Shown piece after piece: positions 59,440 through 64,000 of a stretch of DNA of 64,000 bases (the first letter of the stretch is position 1; each line of letters opens with the position of its first letter). A model generated the notes under the pieces. The model saw only the letters and a list, made by a program, of their open reading frames with translations, searched no databases and had not been told where the DNA came from. The position numbers were made by a program, and so were the translations under genes. Source of the stretch: Magnolia sinica (taxonomy: Eukaryota; Streptophyta; Magnoliopsida; Magnoliales; Magnoliaceae); NCBI RefSeq assembly GCF_029962835.1, contig NC_080581.1:22396001-22460000 (forward strand), given 5' to 3'.

Positions 59440-59995
59440 GAAGATCTTCTTTTGAATACTCTGCCGTCGTTTGGTCGTGATAAGTCTTTCAGGAATTTGG
59501 CATGTGAAGGTATCTGTTTTACGACATTAAGTAGAGGAATGTTGACTTTCACTTGTTTCAACACCTCTAGGATATCCTGAGAGTTAGAGAGAGGTTTTGG
59601 TGTAACCAACTGTTGGGGAAATGGAGCAACTAGCTTTTCTAGAAGTTTCAGTTCTAATTTTTGTGGGGCCTCATTAGATTCATTATTGTTATCCTTTTCT
59701 GGTTCTTGAGGCTTTTCGGGCCTAACCAGAAGGGTTTTATCAATGATCTTCCCACTCGTAAGAGTGGTGATGGATTTAGCGTGCCCCATTTGATTTGAAG
59801 AGTGGGATCACTTATCTCGTTTTGCGGTTTAGGATTGGGGAGCGGTTGTGCAGGAAGCATCCCCTTTTCTATAACCGTCATACGTGAATCCATCTTTTGC
59901 ATAAAGTCTCACATTGCCTAGGTCAGCTCTTGCATGGAATTTTGAACCAGTTCTTCTTGAGGTTTCCCCTGATTTGGATTTTGATTGAAGAAACT
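59436..59995 (-). pseudogene. Athila gag C-terminal linker
   Basis: Pro/Glu/Lys-rich low-complexity reading (MGHAKSITTLTSGKIIDKTL, RPEKPQEPEK, VAPFPQQLVTPKPLS) between the gag zinc region and protease, in two frames. The LTSGK phrase is typical of this linker. Confidence 0.7.
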
Positions 59996-60619
59996 TTAAG
60001 GGGTAGCAGTTTGTCCATTTCTCCAACTAAAGTTTGGATGATTTTTCCAACCAGAATTGTACGTATTAGAGGTCAGTCCATTGAAAGGTCTTTGATAATT
60101 ATTTACAGCTTTAGATTGTTCATTCAACACTTCTCGAAAGGTGGGTATTGTAGGACAATTTTCAGTTGTATGAATGTTGCAATCACAGATGCCGCAAACA
60201 CTTTCATTAACCTTATCCTTCTTTCCTTCCATGGCCTTAACTTTTCTTATGAGTGTAGTCACTTTATACTTGAGATCATCCTCTTCTTTCAAAAGATACA
60301 ATCCACCTTTCTCCTTAGATTGAGTCGGCTTAGACATGGTGTTCGATTTTGGGTAATAGTCCCATGATTGTGTTTTTTCAGTAAGACTATCGAGGTAATC
60401 CCATACCTCGTCAACATTTTTATTAATGAATTCTCCATTACACATTGTCTCGACCATTTGGCGCATGGAAGATGTCAGTCCATCATAGAAAAAATTTGTA
60501 ATGCACCATGTTTCAAAACCATGTTGTGGGCATGAACTGACCAAATCCTTGAATCTTTCCCAACATTAGTAAAATGTTTCATCCTCCTTTTGTGTGAAGT
60601 TCATGATTGCTTTTCTGAG
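59996..60619 (-). pseudogene. Athila gag, C-terminal half with Cys/His motif
   Basis: 60544-59996 reads CPQHGFETWCITNFFYDGLT, SSMRQMVETMCNGEFINKN, WDYLDSLTEKTQSWDYYPKS and the zinc-type CGICDCNIHTTENCPTIP. A TAA just upstream (about 60570) separates it from the MNFTQKEDETFY segment. Confidence 0.9.
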
Positions 60620-61059
60620 GGTAATTATTTTATGATGTGGAAAAAATTTTTTATGAACTCCCTTTGCATGTCATTCCATGTGCCAATGGATCTAGGACAT
60701 AGTAAATGTAACCATGTCTTAGCCTTCTCCTTTAAGGAAAAAGGAAAGAGTTTCAGCCTGACTGTGTCCTCAGGCACATTTTGAAAATATAAAGTGGCTA
60801 TGATCTCATCAAACTCTTTCAAATGTAGATATGGTTCTTCAGATTCAAGCCTATGGAACTTACGAAGTAGTTGGATAACCCCTGGCTTGATGTCCATATG
60901 TCCTGCATTTTCAGAAAAAATCATGCATGAGGGCGTACTCACCCCCGCTGGTTGTAAATAATCTCGTAAAGTACGAGGCGGGGGTGCTTGATGCACCTCA
61001 TTCTCATCCTGAATGTCTTCCACCCTGAGTTGAGGTAGAAGAGGTTGGTTCTCAGCCAT
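60620..61059 (-). pseudogene. Athila gag, N-terminal half
   Basis: Preferred start is the Met at 61059 (MAENQPLLPQLRVEDI), because the upstream extension to 61185 shows no family similarity. Then TLRDYLQPAGVSTPSCMIFS, KPGVIQLLRKFHRLESEEPY, LHLKEFDEIIATLYFQNVPE and FPFSLKEKAKTWLHLLCPRS, the plant retrotransposon gag domain. The frame ends near 60625 just before the next gag segment. Confidence 0.9.
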
Positions 61060-61199
61060 CACTTCAATTAACTCAGGGGATTTCAAGTGGTGTTTAGTCT
61101 TACGATGGATAGTTAACATCTCAACCAATCCTCCTTCAGTCAAGAGACATCGAGTGTTGTCACAGGCCACTTGGGCATGAAACACTCGCAGCCCTTAAT

Positions 61200-61913
61200 C
61201 AAATTCAAAACTTAATCCTAAGAAAGGAAAAGAAAGTCTAAAAAGAAAGAGAGGGTTGGAAAGAAGTTACCAAATTGGGGTCCCTAAGTTAAAAACCTGA
61301 AAAATAAAACAAAATAAGTTAGATTCTAAAAAGAGAAGGGCTAAAATTAGGAAATCCTTAAAAAAGAGAGTAGCAGTAAACTGATTTCTAAAAGAAAGAT
61401 TTCCTAAAAGAAAGTGGAAATTTCTAAAATAAATTAGGAAAGTCCTAAACTAGAAAGTAAGTTACTAAAAGGGATATGAAAAATAGAAAGTAGAGAAAGA
61501 GCTTACCGAATTAGAAATTTCTATCTTAAAAGCTTACAAAATAGGAAAGTTAGTTTCTAAACAAAAATTCTACAAGTAGAAAATTTCTAAAAATAATTTA
61601 GGAAATAAAGTTAGATTCTAAAAGAGTTAGAATTAGAAAGTTACTAAAAATAAAAATAGAAAGTTAGTTTCTAAAAAGGAAAGTTCCAAAATTAGAAGGT
61701 TTCTAAAATAGAAAATCTAAACCTAAAATTAGAAAGAATAGAGGAATTAGAAAGGGATTACCAATTTAGAAGTTTATGTCAGGATCCTACAAAATAGGAA
61801 AACAGGTTAGTTCCTAGAAATAAAATAAAATAAAAACCTTTAACCTAAAGTTAGTAAAATCCTAATCTTAACCAAATTCTAAAACTAATTAATCTCAGAA
61901 AACGTAACCGTCA
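61200..61913 (-). other. Athila 5' leader, AT-rich with repeated TTTCTAAAA/TAGAAAGTT phrases
   Basis: Low-complexity leader between PBS and gag. Degenerate AGAAAGTTA, TTTCTAAAA and CCTAAAATTAG phrases recur throughout. No ORF. Confidence 0.7.
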
Positions 61914-61931
61914 ATCCCCAGCAACAGCGCT
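61914..61931 (-). promoter_or_regulatory. Athila primer binding site (tRNA-Asp type)
   Basis: Minus strand AGCGCTGTTGCTGGGGAT, three changes from the TGGCGCCGTTGCCGGGGAT consensus used by Athila elements. It lies a few bases inside the 5' LTR. Confidence 0.85.
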
Positions 61932-61938
61932 AAAAACT

Positions 61939-64000
61939 AGTTCACTCCTCAAGTATAGGGTTGTGATGTAGTAATAAACTCGGTGAGACCGAGGTCGAAT
62001 CCCAAGGGATTGATACCTGTACGTTATCTGAAACTAAGTGGAACGAGAACTAGATTAAGATGAAATCTAAATCGAATGATTTTTGAGGAATAATAGTGAA
62101 ATATTACTCTAAAACTTAAGGAATTCAGAAGAAGGAAACTAGGGATTCAGAGGATCCACTTGCAGAGATTAGGGAGATCTTATGCCTGCATCAAGAATCA
62201 TGGAGATTAAACTGAACTTACTTGATCTAGTTTTCACGCGATGAAAGGTATATGAATTAGAATGGATTCCATCAAACCATGCCCAGGAGACAAAGCAAAT
62301 AACAGAATTAAACTAATTACCAACCAATCAACAATGCATGAAGGTTAGGAAGGGTACCGTCATCTGACCATCCCATGAGACGATGGTGAACAACAGGGCT
62401 TCCTGACGTCATAAACATCAAAAGGAGGAAGAAATACATAAAACCATTGCGGATCTATTGTAATTTCAGTCACAACAAACCATTAAAAAAAGCTAAAAGT
62501 ATTCCTTTTAATTGAACTAAAATCAACATCAATCGGTCTAAATAAGAGGCACAAGTAAAGTCTCTCCCATCAAACTACAAGCTTCACCTCTTAGCCCTAG
62601 CTAAGAGGTTCAGCCAGACATGGATGGCTAGATCTCTTGAAAATAAAATAAATAAATTAAAGTAATAGGAGAAAAAAAATAAAACTCTCTCTCGCTGCTC
62701 CACGCTTCACGTCCCAGCTTCCCTTCTAATTCCTCCTTTTTCCTTCCCTTCTTCCCGTTCTCTCTCTTTCTTATAGCTGTCAAGCGCCTTGGAGGAGTCA
62801 GTTCTGCACTCCTCTTTACACAGCAAAGGGTTCCGGCACCAACTTTGTTCTCACAGCAAGCAACGCACAAAAAGGCTACGTTTGGACTGAAAATCAGGAT
62901 GTTGATCGTCCCGATTATTGCATCCTCCATCATGGATAGGGTTAAACCTGGCTGGGGCTTCCATTGGACGGTTCGGATCGCTGATCCGATCACGTTCTGG
63001 GTCACGTAACTCCACAAAAAATCTGGATTTTTCGGACGCGGGTAAACCTTACGCAGGTTGCACTGATGTGTTCGGTGGGGCCCATAATGATGTCTTTAGA
63101 GAAATCCACTTCGTTTATTGGATTCCTGACAAGAAACTGGTCAGGGAGGGTGGGTTTTCTTCAAATTCTGCATGGCCCATTGTACTAGATCCATCCACCG
63201 TCCATCTTACTTTTGGACGATCAAAAATGGATCTTCGGGACCTTTTGAAAATTTGCCACTTAGGCATGAGTGATATGGCCCTCGTGATTCTCATGGACAG
63301 TCTAGATCAGTCATCTGGACCATGATGGTGGCCCACAGAGATCGTCCGTAGGCTCTGTTCTTGCGTAAACAGAGAAGAAAAAAAAAGGATTTCTTCCACT
63401 GTGCTGATGGTGGGGCCCATGATTAAATTCAGTTAGGAAATCCACACCGTCCACTGAAATCCTGGCGAAAATCCAGTCAGGAATGAGTAGTTTTGGTAGG
63501 TTCTTGTGTGGCCCACTGTACTAACTCAATTCACCGTTCATCTTACTTCTTTTAACAATCCACGTGCATACACGTGTATGGGTCCAAAATTCCACCTAGG
63601 TGAGGGTATTCCCTACCCCAGAGATACCATGGATGGCTCTGATCATCAAAATATGCTATAGGTGGGACCCACTATCCAAAAATGGACGAACAACGTCCGT
63701 CCGCTGTCCCTGCGTAAGAAGAAGACGGGTCAGCCCGTCTTTGACCGGGCTGACCGTATGGTGCACGCCTGGTGCGTGTACACTATGTACACGCACTGTA
63801 CATGTAGGGTCCACTGTGATGTTCGTGAGACATCTGCTCCGTCCATTTGATGTGTCACTTCATTTAAGGCATTGAGAATAAAATTGAAGCATTTTCAGAT
63901 ACCAGGCGGGTCCCAAATCACTGATTTATGGGTTGATCTGTCCGTTGGGCCACTTCTAGAGGGATCCAATGGCTGAAATTTGACGTGTACGGTTAGTTTT
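61939..64000 (-). repeat. 5' LTR of the younger Athila (partial, cut by window end)
   Basis: Aligns with 51995-54055. About 335 bp remain outside. Small substitutions and indels separate the two LTRs. Confidence 0.92.

Larger units (their letters stand above)
51995..64000 (-). mobile_element. Younger Athila-type gypsy retrotransposon, right-truncated by window
   Basis: Minus strand: 5' LTR (61939-64000+), PBS, leader, gag, PR, RT, RNase H, IN, long non-coding 3' region, PPT, 3' LTR (51995-54390). The RT catalytic FMDD, the DLGA protease motif and the GCTGTTGCTGGGGA-type PBS are Athila-like. It inserted into the integrase of an older Athila in the same orientation. Stops in gag, RT/RNase H and IN make it defective. 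Confidence 0.93.

Noticed and set aside
1..64000. tRNA, rRNA or intact host gene
   Set aside because: No cloverleaf-compatible or rRNA-like sequence noticed by eye; all coding pieces belong to transposons or gene fragments.

Overview
This window is a repeat-dominated intergenic block from a plant nuclear genome. Every coding segment I can assign is a plant LTR-retrotransposon protein or a shred of a plant-type gene (myosin XI, SMC4). Degenerate CCTAAA-type arrays of the plant telomere kind are present, and there is no bacterial gene organisation. The many stretches with GGGGCCCA/TGTGGTCCACCTGA-like phrases make me suspect a magnoliid-type woody angiosperm, but that is an impression, not a proof. 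I see no intact host gene.

Layout. (1) 1-21887 is a Ty1/copia Sirevirus on the minus strand whose 3' LTR runs off the left edge. It has the usual gag, PR, IN, RT, RNase H and an additional 3' ORF. Its RT is split by (2) a complete 11.7-kb Ty3/gypsy chromovirus (Tekay/Del type) at 4826-16525, also minus strand, flanked by the 5-bp target duplication CTTAT. The gypsy element has no recognisable gag; in its place is an ORF related to the Sirevirus's additional ORF. (3) 21888-30796 holds a decayed second Sirevirus 5' end (LTR plus start of gag, about 23105-25222) and old sequence I cannot assign. (4) 30797-31577 and 49208-49404 look like one old Athila-like LTR split by (5) a 17.6-kb CACTA transposon (31581-49204; TSD TTC; ends CGCTACC/GGTAGTG; subterminal GCTACGGAT/ATCCGTAGC palindromes). 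No transposase is visible in it. It carries gene shreds (two myosin XI pieces in reversed order, an SMC4 exon), a 164-bp tandem repeat interrupted by a truncated Tekay element with 4.7-kb LTR (35733-42212; TSD TTTCA), and a 4.9-kb degenerate telomere-like array with a 349-bp higher-order period. (6) 49405-51994 is the 3' part of an old Athila gypsy element, split by (7) a younger Athila at 51995-64000+ (minus strand; gag, PR, RT, RNase H, IN all recognisable but broken), whose 5' LTR runs off the right edge.

The parts do not form a working pathway. They are a nested insertion history at least three levels deep in two places. None of the retroelements has an intact gag-pol, so any movement would need proteins supplied by relatives. 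The most interesting signals are the gag-replacing ORF shared between two retrotransposon superfamilies, the gene-capturing CACTA element, the telomere-derived higher-order satellite inside it, and the inverted LTR patch at the deletion junction of the truncated Tekay element.
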